Assembly: GCA_965230515.1 (NCBI GenBank)
Contig: OZ246007.1
Location: 310,001-374,000, forward strand
DNA from: JAJFKB01 sp965230515
GTDB lineage: Bacteria > Pseudomonadota > Gammaproteobacteria > Pseudomonadales > IMCC2047
Length of the DNA: 64,000 bases
Direction of reading: 5' to 3'
Part shown: piece after piece, positions 34,762-44,449 of the stretch
Layout of the letters: each line of letters opens with the position of its first letter
How positions within the stretch are numbered: position 1 is the first letter of the stretch
Program-made: the position numbers and the translations under genes
Notes under the pieces: generated by a model
What the model saw: only the letters and a program-made list of their open reading frames with translations
Told to the model about the DNA's origin: nothing
Databases searched by the model: none

Positions 34762-35613
34762 CTATTTAAGGCTACCCATCAATCCTTTAACAGAAGCGGG
34801 GATATCACCCGGTATAAGTACTAGCTTGCTATTTTCAGAGGCTGACATATCTCTGATAGCCTCGATGTAACGCTCTCCCAGCAGATACATAACCGGCAAT
34901 TCATTATGTTGAATCGCCTCAGTGACCTTGGTGATTGCCTTTTGGCTGGCTTCGGCCAACACGACCTGCGCCTCCGCATCGCGTCTAGAGGCTTCCAGGC
35001 GTCCTTCAGCCTCCAAAATAGCAGCCTCTTTCTCCCCATCGGCCCGTGTCACAGTCGCACGTCGACCACGTTCAGCTGCTGCCTGTTCTTCCATCGCTTT
35101 CTGCATGGTCATCGAGGGATTGATATCCTGGATTTCCACGGTTTTCATGGTGATACCCCAGTCGGAAATATCATCGGAAATGGCCGCTTTCAATTTTGCT
35201 TTAATCTGGTCTCTGGAGGAGAGCGCGTCATCCAGGTCCATTTCGCCGACGATAGAACGCAACGAGGTTTGCACCAGGTTTTGAATGGCCAGCGTGTAGT
35301 TTTCAACACCATAAACTGCTTTCTCAGGGGAGACGATGTTAATGTAGGATACAGCATTGGCGATGATCACCGCGTTATCCCTGGTAATTACTTCCTGAGA
35401 AGGAATATCGAGCACGATATCTTTAGTGGTCACCTTATAGGCGACATCGTCGATATAGGGAATTATTATATTGAGTCCCGGATTGAGCGTACCATGATAT
35501 TTGCCCAATCGCTGCACTACCCACTTGCTTCCCTGCGGGACCAGTCGAACACCCTTGGCTATGGTCACCAGCACGAGCACTAAAAATACAAAGACAGGAA
35601 CTAAACCTTCCAT
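34762..35613 (-). CDS. SPFH/Band 7 protein (QmcA/paraslipin type)
   Basis: This 283-residue protein has an N-terminal membrane helix (GLVPVFVFLVLVLVTIA) followed by a Band 7 domain starting VRLVPQGSKWVVQRLGKYHGTL, and a long charged helical region rich in Ala/Glu/Arg (EKEAAILEAEGRLEASRRDAEA). Such proteins form oligomeric membrane scaffolds and are usually encoded beside NfeD, as here (66 bp upstream on the same strand). Its molecular partner in this organism is unknown. Confidence 0.92.
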   Translation of the reverse strand: MEGLVPVFVFLVLVLVTIAKGVRLVPQGSKWVVQRLGKYHGTLNPGLNIIIPYIDDVAYKVTTKDIVLDIPSQEVITRDNAVIIANAVSYINIVSPEKAVYGVENYTLAIQNLVQTSLRSIVGEMDLDDALSSRDQIKAKLKAAISDDISDWGITMKTVEIQDINPSMTMQKAMEEQAAAERGRRATVTRADGEKEAAILEAEGRLEASRRDAEAQVVLAEASQKAITKVTEAIQHNELPVMYLLGERYIEAIRDMSASENSKLVLIPGDIPASVKGLMGSLK

Positions 35614-35679
35614 TGTGTGACTCCTTAGACTATTAAAAAACAGAAACTAAACGGTTTTTCCGCAGACAGAACGCATCGG

Positions 35680-36132
35680 TCAACTTTTGTTAACAATCAG
35701 TGTGTTGCCGGATACATCCTTGACCACCACACGATCGCCCACCCTGACTTCGTCTGTACAAATAAAAGGCCATTCCTCACTGCCCAGTATAGGCGTGGTA
35801 AAACGCAGGTGGCCACGTTCCTCTCCCTGTGCGGCTTTTATTACTTGAGCGGTTTCACCTACAATCGCCTCGCGTGATAAGCCTGCTTTAGTGCGATCAA
35901 CCGCCAGCGGTTTAAAATACTTAAACCAGCTTAATGTAAATATTGCGGAAGCGACTGCCCAGATAAAGATCTGCCATCCTACCGCCAGTTCCGGTGTGGT
36001 GAATACCGCGAGCCCGACCAGCATTGCTCCCAGACCGAACCACAATGCAGTGAAGCTGGGTAGAAATATCTCAAAGATGATGAGCAGCATCCCGAATACC
36101 AGCCAGTGCCAGTACAAAATCTGAATATCCAT
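35680..36132 (-). CDS. NfeD family membrane protein
   Basis: This 150-residue protein is of the short NfeD type. Membrane helices in the first 75 residues (HWLVFGMLLIIFEIFLPSFTALWFGLGA) precede a C-terminal OB-fold domain (LSREAIVGETAQV to DRVVVKDVSGNTLIV). The long form's serine-protease part is absent. NfeD and Band 7 proteins work as pairs; it is the upstream gene of the two. Confidence 0.92.
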   Translation of the reverse strand: MDIQILYWHWLVFGMLLIIFEIFLPSFTALWFGLGAMLVGLAVFTTPELAVGWQIFIWAVASAIFTLSWFKYFKPLAVDRTKAGLSREAIVGETAQVIKAAQGEERGHLRFTTPILGSEEWPFICTDEVRVGDRVVVKDVSGNTLIVNKS

Positions 36133-36206
36133 AGTCTTTCCTGTACGCCAGTTGGCATTACGTGTAGTTTATTTTTCGTTGTTTGATCAGCGTTTGGTGG
36201 TTTCGC

Positions 36207-36503
36207 TTACTTCATTTTGTTATCGCTAGCCACTAAACCGCTTTTGCTGAGAGCAACATATATCTTCTTACTCATTCGTGCAAGCGAAGACACATCGCCA
36301 AGAGTAGGAACCTCACCGGAATCCATCCTGGTTTCCCAGCTATCAAGCTCCATCTCCAGAAAATTTAGCAGCTTTTTGGAGCAACCGTGACACAGGCCTG
36401 AGCACAATTGAGCTTCAGTAAGATCAAAGGGGATGGTTTGCCTGGCTTGATCAATGACCTGCTGCAGCGCAGCCTGTGTGTTTGGTTTTACGCGAGTACT
36501 CAT
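36207..36503 (-). CDS. Conserved hypothetical protein with Cys cluster, 98 aa
   Basis: This small soluble protein is predicted mainly helical, with a distinctive cysteine cluster CSGLCHGCSKKLL (C-x3-C-x2-C) near residue 34. The spacing could bind a metal, but no named family was recognised. The gene is the same strand as nfeD and fetB, with gaps of 74 and 48 bp. Confidence 0.65.
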   Translation of the reverse strand: MSTRVKPNTQAALQQVIDQARQTIPFDLTEAQLCSGLCHGCSKKLLNFLEMELDSWETRMDSGEVPTLGDVSSLARMSKKIYVALSKSGLVASDNKMK

Positions 36504-36551
36504 TGCGCTCAGTTTACTGAACCCGGACTACAACTTAAAGCACCAAAAGCG

Positions 36552-37271
36552 CTATAGCTTGTTTTCAAAAACGGTCTTGCCCCAGCTTAAAAAACAAGCC
36601 GCCGAAATACCGGCAGAGCCGAAGATCATGCACATCACCATGATCTGGTAACGGGATGCGACGAGAGGGGATACGCCTGACAGAATTTGTCCGGTCATCA
36701 TGCCCGGCAGGGAGACAAGACCAACGGCAAACAGCGCGTTGATTACGGGTATCATGGCCGTCTGCATTGCTATAGTGCGGGCTTCCCGATAATCAACACC
36801 CCTGGACATCTCTGCGTATATCCGCTCGGCCGCCAGGCTAATGCTGGTCATTGAGTTGGCAAAAATCATCCCTGCCAGAGGAATCAGATATTGCGGCATA
36901 TACCAGGGTTGCAAATCCAGCACCCCTTGGCTGATCAGCCAAAGTGTAATACCGCCACCCAGTAAAATGGCGCTAAAGGCACAGTAGAAAAGCGGTGCTC
37001 GGTGCTCCTTTACCGTACCGAGAGCAATCCAGCTGGAGGCAACCACCATAACGCAAAGTACGGCAAGAATGATGGTGGCGCTGTCTGACTCAAAGATATA
37101 GGTGAGGACGTAACCAATCAACAATAATTGAATAAGCATGCGCACAATGGCGTAGCAGGCATTTCCCGCCTGCAGAGACCATTTAAAGAGAATTCCCAGC
37201 GCGATCAGGGCAGGGATAAAAGAGATCGCCAAATTTAGAATTGGAATAGGCTGCAGTGAAGTACTCATCAT
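36552..37271 (-). CDS. fetB: UPF0014/FetB-type ABC transporter permease
   Basis: This 239-residue protein has seven membrane helices. The family-defining segments MIFANSMTSISLAAERIYAEM and MQTAMIPVINALFAVGLVSLPGMMTGQIL identify UPF0014. In E. coli FetA (ATPase) and FetB export iron. No ATPase gene is adjacent here, so partner and substrate are uncertain. Confidence 0.85.
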   Translation of the reverse strand: MMSTSLQPIPILNLAISFIPALIALGILFKWSLQAGNACYAIVRMLIQLLLIGYVLTYIFESDSATIILAVLCVMVVASSWIALGTVKEHRAPLFYCAFSAILLGGGITLWLISQGVLDLQPWYMPQYLIPLAGMIFANSMTSISLAAERIYAEMSRGVDYREARTIAMQTAMIPVINALFAVGLVSLPGMMTGQILSGVSPLVASRYQIMVMCMIFGSAGISAACFLSWGKTVFENKL

Positions 37272-37307
37272 TGCTTGTTCCTTTTGGGCTGCGCGATTGT
37301 CGGCGTG

Positions 37308-38213
37308 TTATAGTCTGTCCGGAAAATTCTGCTGTAGAAAGTCCAGGAAAACCTTGATTTTTGCAGGCAAAAAACGACGGGAAGGGTACATGGCGTAAAG
37401 GTTGTGAGCCACCTCGTATCTGCCATCAAACAGTTTTATCAAAGTGCCTTTCTCCAGACTTTCCCGACAAATAAAGTCTGGCACCATGGTGACCCCCAGA
37501 TTCTGTTCAGCCAGCTCCCGGCAAAGCTGAATCGAATCACAGTTATATTTGCCGTTGATTTTTAGCTTGGCTAGGGCATTGGCGTCGCCAAAAAGCCAGG
37601 GCCTGGGGCTGCGCTCATAGGTGAGCTCCACAATGCAATCGTGATCGTAAAGATCGCTGGGCGTTTCAGGTATACCGTTTCGTTTGAGATAGTCTGGACT
37701 GGCATAGTAGTTGGTTGTGGCTGAGGCTATCTTGCGAGCGATAAAGGAGGAGTCCTGTGGCTCATCAATATGAATCATGATATCGATATTGTCTTCCAGC
37801 ATATGGGGGTTTCCGGCTCCCGAGACAAACTCGATACGAAGGCCCGGATAGGAGTTGGCAAAATCACCGGCCAGTGCACCCAGTTTATACCTGGAAAATT
37901 CGTTGGGCGCGTAAATACTCAGTTTGCCAACCGGCGCATCCTGCCTGGACACAATTTGCGTTCGAGCGGCTTCAACCTGCTCCAGAATCTGGTCACAGCG
38001 GTTGTAAAATTCAGCGCCAGCCTCTGTCAAATTGATTCGCCGGGTAGTCCGTTGCAGCAGCCGTGTGCCCAAACATTCCTCAAGATGCTTTAAGCGTCGA
38101 CTCAGCGTTGATTTCGGGAGTTCCAGATGATTTGCCGCAGCGGTAATGCTGCCAGCGTTAACAACACACACAAATAGCTGCATTTCCTGAAAGCTTAGAT
38201 CGATTAATGACAT
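37308..38213 (-). CDS. LysR-family transcription regulator
   Basis: I start the gene at ATG 38213 (301 residues), placing the winged HTH at the N-terminus (MQLFVCVVNAGSITAAANHLELPKSTLSRRLKHLE). A longer frame to 38318 would add 35 atypical residues. The substrate-binding half ends at KIKVFLDFLQQNFPDRL. It resembles the LysR subgroup with LPKSTLSRR recognition helix. It is divergent from the moxR operon and may regulate it or itself; no operator was identified. Confidence 0.88.
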   Translation of the reverse strand: MSLIDLSFQEMQLFVCVVNAGSITAAANHLELPKSTLSRRLKHLEECLGTRLLQRTTRRINLTEAGAEFYNRCDQILEQVEAARTQIVSRQDAPVGKLSIYAPNEFSRYKLGALAGDFANSYPGLRIEFVSGAGNPHMLEDNIDIMIHIDEPQDSSFIARKIASATTNYYASPDYLKRNGIPETPSDLYDHDCIVELTYERSPRPWLFGDANALAKLKINGKYNCDSIQLCRELAEQNLGVTMVPDFICRESLEKGTLIKLFDGRYEVAHNLYAMYPSRRFLPAKIKVFLDFLQQNFPDRL

Positions 38214-38398
38214 TGTAGGCAACTTTGGATAATTAAAGAGCTTAATTGTTGCAAAAAACTGAACATTTGGCGATACCTGATACATAGGGGGCCGGTATTG
38301 AGCAATATTGGATAGCAAAACAGAAGCAGGTGTCGATAATAAGCGACATACATGCGCCTACACTGGCGTAGCCACTGATAAAGATCTATAGTTTTTAC

Positions 38399-39319
38399 AT
38401 GCGTAAACACATTCAATCGATTGTTGAGCAGGTGGGGTCGGTGTTACTCGGAAAAGAGCACCAGATCAAACTGGCATTAACCTGTTTGCTCAGTGGCGGA
38501 CATCTGCTCATTCAGGATCTTCCAGGAATGGGCAAAACCACACTGGCGCATGCGCTGGCAAAGTCTCTGGGCCTGAGTTACAACCGAATCCAGTTTACCA
38601 GTGACCTGTTGCCAACCGACATACTTGGCGTGTCAGTTTTCGATCAGGCTAGCGGTCAATTTAATTTTCGTCCGGGGCCTGTTTTCAGTCAGCTGCTGCT
38701 GGCTGATGAGATCAATCGTACCACCCCTAAAACACAAAGCGCTTTGCTGGAGGCGATGGAGGAACATCAGGTGAGCGTCGAGGGGGAAACACGAAAACTC
38801 CCGGAACCGTTTTTTGTCATAGCCACGCAGAATCCATCAACACAAACCGGCACATATGCATTGCCAGAATCTCAGCTGGATCGTTTTTTGATGCGAATAG
38901 AGCTGGGCTATCCCGATCCAGCCGCAGAACGCGAGCTATACCGGGGGGTTGATCCACGGCAACGCCTGAAGAGCATCGAACCGCTTATTCAACCAAAGGA
39001 AATTGCTGCAATTCGGGATGAGGCTTTAACACTGTCCGTGAGTGAAGCGATTCTCGATTATGTGCAGCGCATTGTGCAGCATACTCGAACCAACCCGGAA
39101 TTCTTTTGCGGTGTCTCCCCACGTGGTGCGCTGGCGCTGCTTTGTTGCGCAAAAACCTGGGCTTATATTCATGGTCGAAACCACTTGCTGCCGGATGATG
39201 TGCAGGCTGTTTTGTCTTCTGTGCTTAGCCATCGCGTGCGAGAGGTTGAGGATTATGATCATTCAACCGGTGAAGCACTGGTCGACAAGGTGCTTAATAC
39301 AGTTGATGTGCTGGGTTAA
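38399..39319 (+). CDS. MoxR family AAA+ ATPase
   Basis: This 306-residue AAA_3 protein has Walker A GMGKTTLAH, Walker B LLLADEINR, and the sensor segment FVIATQNPSTQTGTYALPES. MoxR proteins act as chaperone-like ATPases for partner complexes and are commonly encoded with DUF58 proteins. The next two genes (DUF58, TgpA-like) follow within 31 and 4 bp, forming one operon. Confidence 0.93.
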   Translation: MRKHIQSIVEQVGSVLLGKEHQIKLALTCLLSGGHLLIQDLPGMGKTTLAHALAKSLGLSYNRIQFTSDLLPTDILGVSVFDQASGQFNFRPGPVFSQLLLADEINRTTPKTQSALLEAMEEHQVSVEGETRKLPEPFFVIATQNPSTQTGTYALPESQLDRFLMRIELGYPDPAAERELYRGVDPRQRLKSIEPLIQPKEIAAIRDEALTLSVSEAILDYVQRIVQHTRTNPEFFCGVSPRGALALLCCAKTWAYIHGRNHLLPDDVQAVLSSVLSHRVREVEDYDHSTGEALVDKVLNTVDVLG

Positions 39320-39350
39320 ATCCGGTTAACCGTTCTGTCGTGTAATTGAT

Positions 39351-40316
39351 ATGCAACCTCTCGTTTTCGACCGGTGGTTCAGACAATGGCTCAATCGTCG
39401 ATTACCGGCGCAAAGATCGACGTTATTGACGAGAAAAAACGTATTTATTTTTCCGTCAAAAGCCGGTTTTCTGTTTTTATCGCTAACGGCATTGCTTTGG
39501 CTTATTGCCACGAATTACGAGAATAATCTGATTTTTGGACTGTCTTTTTTGCTGGTCAGTCTGTTTGTCGTTTCAATCCTGCATACCCATAGCAACTTGT
39601 CCGGTTTGACCGTCTCAGCAATTGGCAGCAAGCCGGTTTTTGCCGGTGAAGATGCAGAATTTCATCTGATGCTAACGTGTGGCGATCAGACTCATTATGA
39701 AAATCTGTTGCTAAGCTGGCCTGGGGAAGCACCACAGATTGTCAATTTGACAGATCAGAAACAGCATACCGTTAAACTGTACATCAAGGCTCACCAACGC
39801 GGGCTGTTCAGCCCACCCAGACTTTTGATCGAAACCTGTTATCCGCTGGGCCTGCTGCGAGCATGGTCCTGGTTGAAGCTGGATATGACCTGCCTGGTGT
39901 ACCCCAGGCCGATTCAACCGGGTCCTGTGCCGGCCGCAGTCGGTGCCGGCGAAGAGGGGGAACTCTCTGAAACGGCAGGCTCAGAAGATTTTTATGGTCT
40001 GAAAACCTATCAGACAGGTGATGCACTGAAGCATGTGGCCTGGAAGCAGCTTGCAAAAGGGCGGGGCATGTATACCAAAGAATACCGGGCATCTTCAGAT
40101 CGACAGCTTTGGTTGGATTGGGACTACCTTGCGGGCATGAACCGGGAAAGCCGGTTATCACGACTTTGTTTTTGGGTGCTGGCTGCATCCCGCACGCAGC
40201 AGCCATACGGATTGCGGCTACCGAATCTGGAGATCCCTCCCAACAAGGGCATAGCCCACCGGGATCACTTGCTGAAAACGTTGGCGCTATTTGAAATAGA
40301 CGTAGCGGGGCGGTGA
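39351..40316 (+). CDS. DUF58 domain membrane protein
   Basis: Two membrane helices (residues about 31-74) precede a long soluble part ending in the DUF58 core: EDFYGLKTYQTGDALKHVAWKQLAKGRGMYTKEY. The 321 residues are typical of the version found between moxR and tgpA. Function is not established biochemically; it is thought to work with MoxR at the membrane. Confidence 0.9.
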   Translation: MQPLVFDRWFRQWLNRRLPAQRSTLLTRKNVFIFPSKAGFLFLSLTALLWLIATNYENNLIFGLSFLLVSLFVVSILHTHSNLSGLTVSAIGSKPVFAGEDAEFHLMLTCGDQTHYENLLLSWPGEAPQIVNLTDQKQHTVKLYIKAHQRGLFSPPRLLIETCYPLGLLRAWSWLKLDMTCLVYPRPIQPGPVPAAVGAGEEGELSETAGSEDFYGLKTYQTGDALKHVAWKQLAKGRGMYTKEYRASSDRQLWLDWDYLAGMNRESRLSRLCFWVLAASRTQQPYGLRLPNLEIPPNKGIAHRDHLLKTLALFEIDVAGR

Positions 40317-40320
40317 GAAC

Positions 40321-42351
40321 ATGCGCCTGATATATCAGATACCGCGTAACAGTCTGGCCTGGCTTCTGGCTGCTCACGCTTTGGTTGTGATCCCCCATAT
40401 TCCCATTTTGCCCATGACCATAGTTGCAGCGGCGTGGCTGTGCCTGATTTGGCGAATTCAGGTATACCGGGGATTATGGAAATTTCCCGCCCGCTATATC
40501 AAATATTGTCTGGCGGGCATCAATCTCATTGCTATTTATCTCGGCTATGGCCGTTTGATAGGCCTTGAACCGATGGTCGCACTCTTGGTGGCGGGCTTTT
40601 CATTAAAACTCATTGAGATGCATCAAAGGAGAGATGCGCTAACTGTTATCTATCTGGCCTACCTGGTAGCGGCCATACAATTATTGTTCTCGCAAACCAT
40701 GATGGCCACGCTGGCGGTAATTGGCCAGTTTGTCATTATTACCACGGCACTGATTGGCCTCAACCAGTCACAAGGATATCGCTATCCGCTAAAAAGCCTG
40801 GGCACAGCATCACTGTTGTTATTACAGGCGATACCGTTGATGGTAGTGCTGTTCCTGTTGATGCCCCGACTGGGTGCATTATGGTCAGTACCCTCGCCGC
40901 AACACAGCGCTAAAACCGGCGTTAGTGACAACATGTCTCCCGGAGAGATCAGTCAACTGGCCAATAACGCGGATCTGGCCTTTCGTGTCAGTTTTGAGGA
41001 TGGCATTCCCGACCATGCCAAACGCTATTGGCGGGGGCTGGTATTCAGCCGGTTTGATGGCCGTCGCTGGTCTTCGGCGGAACCTTATGATTATGCGCGA
41101 GACAGAAAAATCGTACGCTGGCAGGGGGAAGGGCGGCTACCCTGGGAAGATCTGCTCAAAGTGCGTGGCAAAAAAGTCAATTACAGCATCATTATGGAGC
41201 CGTCACATCAGCCCTGGTTATATGCGATGGAACTGCCTGTCAGCAGCGAACGAGGTGTCGGACTTGCACGCGAATTCAGGCTCATCAGCAAAACACCTGT
41301 TACGCAGCGTATGCAATACCAGGTTTCCTCCTACACTGATTATCGTTTCGAACAGCAACGTTTGCCTGTATGGAGGTACCGAAATGAGACCCGGTTGCCG
41401 CGCGGCTATAATCCAAAAACAAAGGCGCTAGCTGAAAAATGGTACCGGGAATCCGGATCGGTTGGAAACTACATATCAAGAGTGCTGTCCTGGTTTAATA
41501 GCGAATTCACCTATACATACAATCCCCCTCGATTGGGAAAACACACGGCAGATGAGTTTCTATTCGACACACGCCAGGGGTTTTGTGAACACTTTGCCAG
41601 TAGCTTTGCGATTATGATGCGTGCTGCCGGTATTCCGGCACGGGTTGTTGCGGGTTATCAGGGCGGAGAGCAGAATCCATACCAAAACTACCTGCTGATT
41701 CATCAGTACGATGCCCATGCATGGACCGAGGTTTGGCTGGAGGGGAAGGGCTGGCGACGCATTGATCCAACCGCTTCGGTAGCGCCTGAACGAATTCAAC
41801 GTGGCCTGCGAGATATGCTTGGAGCGCAGGATTTTCTCGCCGACTCACCCTTGTCTCTGGCCAAGTATCGCAATATCAGATGGCTGAACCTGCTGAGACT
41901 ACAGCTCGATCGAATGGATTATATGTGGCACAAGAATATCCTGGCATTTGATAGAAAGCGACAGTACGAGTTACTGACCAGGCTGCTGGGTCAGGTGGAA
42001 CCCGCGCGGGTAGCGCTGGTGTTGTTGGTGACTACCTTTTTATTGCTGTGTGCGGTTGGCTTGTTTCTCGCCAAGAGTCGGCGGCAGCAGGAAAGAAAGC
42101 CCAAAGCGCTAAGGGCTTACCTTCGTTATTGCCGAATATTGGGTAAAATGGGTTTCGTGCGAAAACCGCACGAGACACCAACTGAATTTGCGGCACGGGT
42201 GATTCGCGTTCGCCCGGATCTAAAGCAACCGGTCGCCGAAATCACCGGGCATTTTGAACGCTTCTGTTATGCCGGAAAAGGTGACGACAAAAAACTATGC
42301 CAATCGGTTGCCCGTTTTCGTCCTGCACGTATGGACAGAAGTAACCGATAG
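40321..42351 (+). CDS. TgpA-type transglutaminase membrane protein (DUF3488)
   Basis: The N-terminal DUF3488 region has several membrane helices (residues 1-190), followed by a periplasmic transglutaminase-like domain with a complete triad: C422 (GFCEHFASS), H466 (DAHAWTEVW) and D482 (RRIDPTAS). One more helix (VALVLLVTTFLLLCAVGLFLA) precedes a C-terminal cytoplasmic DUF4129-like tail. Length, 676 residues, matches Pseudomonas TgpA, which is essential there. It ends the moxR operon. Confidence 0.92.
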   Translation: MRLIYQIPRNSLAWLLAAHALVVIPHIPILPMTIVAAAWLCLIWRIQVYRGLWKFPARYIKYCLAGINLIAIYLGYGRLIGLEPMVALLVAGFSLKLIEMHQRRDALTVIYLAYLVAAIQLLFSQTMMATLAVIGQFVIITTALIGLNQSQGYRYPLKSLGTASLLLLQAIPLMVVLFLLMPRLGALWSVPSPQHSAKTGVSDNMSPGEISQLANNADLAFRVSFEDGIPDHAKRYWRGLVFSRFDGRRWSSAEPYDYARDRKIVRWQGEGRLPWEDLLKVRGKKVNYSIIMEPSHQPWLYAMELPVSSERGVGLAREFRLISKTPVTQRMQYQVSSYTDYRFEQQRLPVWRYRNETRLPRGYNPKTKALAEKWYRESGSVGNYISRVLSWFNSEFTYTYNPPRLGKHTADEFLFDTRQGFCEHFASSFAIMMRAAGIPARVVAGYQGGEQNPYQNYLLIHQYDAHAWTEVWLEGKGWRRIDPTASVAPERIQRGLRDMLGAQDFLADSPLSLAKYRNIRWLNLLRLQLDRMDYMWHKNILAFDRKRQYELLTRLLGQVEPARVALVLLVTTFLLLCAVGLFLAKSRRQQERKPKALRAYLRYCRILGKMGFVRKPHETPTEFAARVIRVRPDLKQPVAEITGHFERFCYAGKGDDKKLCQSVARFRPARMDRSNR

Positions 42352-42370
42352 AAGCATACACGCGGTACTA

Positions 42371-43405
42371 TTAATACTGTTCCGCCATAGCCTCCAAAGA
42401 GACCGGTTTTATTTTTGAGGCGTGCCCACAACAGCCGAAAGCTTCGTATCGAGCCAGACAGATCTCTTTCATTGCCAGAGTGGCAACGGTTAAATATTTG
42501 CGTGGATCAAACTCAGATTTGTTTTGCGCCATAAAACGCCTTATTGCTCCGGTGGATGCCAGGCGCAGATCAGTATCGATATTTACCTTACGTACGCCAT
42601 GCTTGATGCCTTCACAGATCTCTTCGACAGGTACACCGTAAGTCTCCGGAATTTCACCACCAAATTCATTAATCACGGCCAACCAGTCCTGAGGAACGGA
42701 AGAGGAACCATGCATTACCAGATGTGTATTGGGAATCGCCTGGTGAATCTGTTTGATACGATCGATTGCAAGAATATCACCTGTGGGCGGGCGACTGAAT
42801 TTGTACGCTCCGTGAGAAGTGCCAATGGCAATTGCCAATGCATCGACCTGGGTTTTTTCAACGAAATCCCGGGCTTCTTCGGGGTCGGTCAGCAACTGGT
42901 CATGAGAAAGTGTGCCCTCTGCACCAACACCGTCCTCTTCTCCAGCCTGTCCGGTCTCCAGTGATCCAAGGCAACCCAGTTCACCTTCCACAGAAACACC
43001 GCAAGCGTGCGCCATGGCAACAGCTGTGCGAGTGGTTTCAACGTTGTATTCATAGCTGGAGGGTGTTTTGCCATCCGTCATCAAAGAACCGTCCATCATG
43101 ATCGAACTAAAACCAAGTTGAATGGAACGCTGACATATTGCAGGACTGGTGCCGTGATCCTGGTGCATGACTACGGGGATATGTGGGAACTCCTCAATCG
43201 CTGCGAGGATAAGGTGTCGCAAAAAAGGTGCGCCGGCGTATTTCCTGGCGCCGGCCGAAGCCTGCACGATAACGGGTGCATCCAATTCATCGGCAGCTTC
43301 CATGATGGCGCGCATTTGCTCAAGATTGTTAACGTTAAATGCGGGGACTCCAAAATCATTTTCTGCTGCGTAATCGAGGAGTTGTTTGAGTGATACAAGC
43401 GCCAT
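42371..43405 (-). CDS. fba: Class II fructose-1,6-bisphosphate aldolase
   Basis: This is a zinc-dependent aldolase of glycolysis and gluconeogenesis, 344 residues, of the 'Calvin-cycle' subtype rather than the E. coli FbaA type. Visible signatures are VMHQDHGTSPAICQ (zinc His), GVSVEGELGCLG, AIGTSHGAYKF, LVMHGSSSVP and KVNIDTDLRLA. It is downstream of the broken gph gene on the same strand, with a 60-bp gap. Confidence 0.95.
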   Translation of the reverse strand: MALVSLKQLLDYAAENDFGVPAFNVNNLEQMRAIMEAADELDAPVIVQASAGARKYAGAPFLRHLILAAIEEFPHIPVVMHQDHGTSPAICQRSIQLGFSSIMMDGSLMTDGKTPSSYEYNVETTRTAVAMAHACGVSVEGELGCLGSLETGQAGEEDGVGAEGTLSHDQLLTDPEEARDFVEKTQVDALAIAIGTSHGAYKFSRPPTGDILAIDRIKQIHQAIPNTHLVMHGSSSVPQDWLAVINEFGGEIPETYGVPVEEICEGIKHGVRKVNIDTDLRLASTGAIRRFMAQNKSEFDPRKYLTVATLAMKEICLARYEAFGCCGHASKIKPVSLEAMAEQY

Positions 43406-43465
43406 TTTTCTTCCTTTTTCTTAACCGTTAAAAGCATCTAGCTTACACTGAAAACAGGTGATTCT

Positions 43466-43900
43466 CTAGCGGATCAAGTCCAATAATTGTGTAAAGTGAC
43501 TGATTGTATTATCAGGCATTGATAACGCGATTTGCTCCCCATGGTTGTAACCATAATCAACCGCCACCACCGGACAGCCAGCGGCTTTTGCTGCCTGCAC
43601 ATCATTTTTGGAATCGCCTACCATCAGGCAATTTGTTATGTGCGTTCCGCAAAAGTCAGCCGCATGTAACAGTGGTGCTGGATGTGGTTTTTTGTGAGGG
43701 AGAGAATCTCCGCTCAGAAGCAGGCAAAAGAACTCCTGCATAGCCAAATGATCAATCAATGGTTGGGTGAAATCCTCTGGTTTGTTAGTAATACAAACCA
43801 TTGGTTTCCCCCTCTCTTTGAGCCGCAGCAGCGTCTCCCTGACGCCCTTGTAAAGAACGCTTGAGCAAGCCAGATTATCGATCGATAGGGTCAGAGTCAT
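43466..43900 (-). pseudogene. gph: Phosphoglycolate phosphatase, C-terminal fragment of split gph
   Basis: The frame encodes the C-terminal two thirds of a HAD-type Gph: LYKGVRETLLRLKERG, the motif II region VCITNKP, the Lys of motif III (HKKPHPAPLLHA), and motif IV GDSKNDVQAAKAAGCP. The DxDGT nucleophile motif and most of the cap domain are missing. The matching N-terminus lies 1.35 kb away at 45256-45351 on the same strand. ATG 43900 lies at the junction with inserted DNA and is unlikely to be the ancestral start. Gph removes 2-phosphoglycolate; this copy cannot. Confidence 0.85.
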
Positions 43901-43906
43901 TGATTA

Positions 43907-44449
43907 CTATCGATCTTGATTATGAGACTCCTTATATTTCGCCGACTTCCTATCTCCCCCTCTACGCTGCGGAATTGCTCGCCGTCCCGTTTTAGCTTCA
44001 ATTTGTGCCTTAAATCGGTCATCGCCCAATGCCCAGGCTTTGTTCGTCGCCTCCCGTATCTCGGCAAGTTCTCTGTCCGGCATTCTTCCTCGAAATAAAG
44101 AACGATAAACTTTCTGCCGTTCCTCCGGTATTTTGCCTAAATTGAGATAGAGAGGGTGTGGTGACAACAATTGGATCGGCTTACCCAAAGCATTGTAGCG
44201 GTAACTGGACCAGGGGTATTCCGAAGCATGATCAACCATTCTTGCCCGAACCGGATTCAGTTCAATATAGCGATACACGGTCATTAGATAAGTATCAGCA
44301 TCGACCAAAGTCGATTTATACCGCCCCTCCCATAACGTACCCGTGCGACCATAAGTAAAGTTAAAATACTGTACATATTTACGGCCTTGCGCCTGCATCA
44401 AACGGCTACCGCCATGACGATCCCCTGGTGTAACCAGTAGGTGTGAATA
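43907..44449 (-). pseudogene. RAYT transposase remnant, N-terminus lost
   Basis: Reading on the minus strand from the edge of the 801-bp unit at 44449, the frame gives HLLVTPGDRHGGSRLMQ and continues as a REP-associated tyrosine transposase with GTLWEGRYKS, the tyrosine motif YRYIELNPVRARMV and SSYRYNALG. About the first 60 residues, including the first half of the HUH motif, are gone. The sequence differs clearly from the four intact units, so it is another RAYT subfamily. It appears to have entered gph first and was then cut by unit A. A TTG at 44401 could start a 164-residue peptide, but function is improbable. Confidence 0.82.

Noticed and set aside
34906..35583. 225-residue plus-strand frame opposite the Band 7 gene
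   Set aside because: Fully antisense to a well-supported SPFH protein, and its Ile/Phe/His-rich composition is typical of a shadow frame.
39808..40398. 196-residue minus-strand frame across the DUF58/TgpA junction
   Set aside because: Antisense to two conserved genes; Pro/Ser/Arg-rich with no domain.
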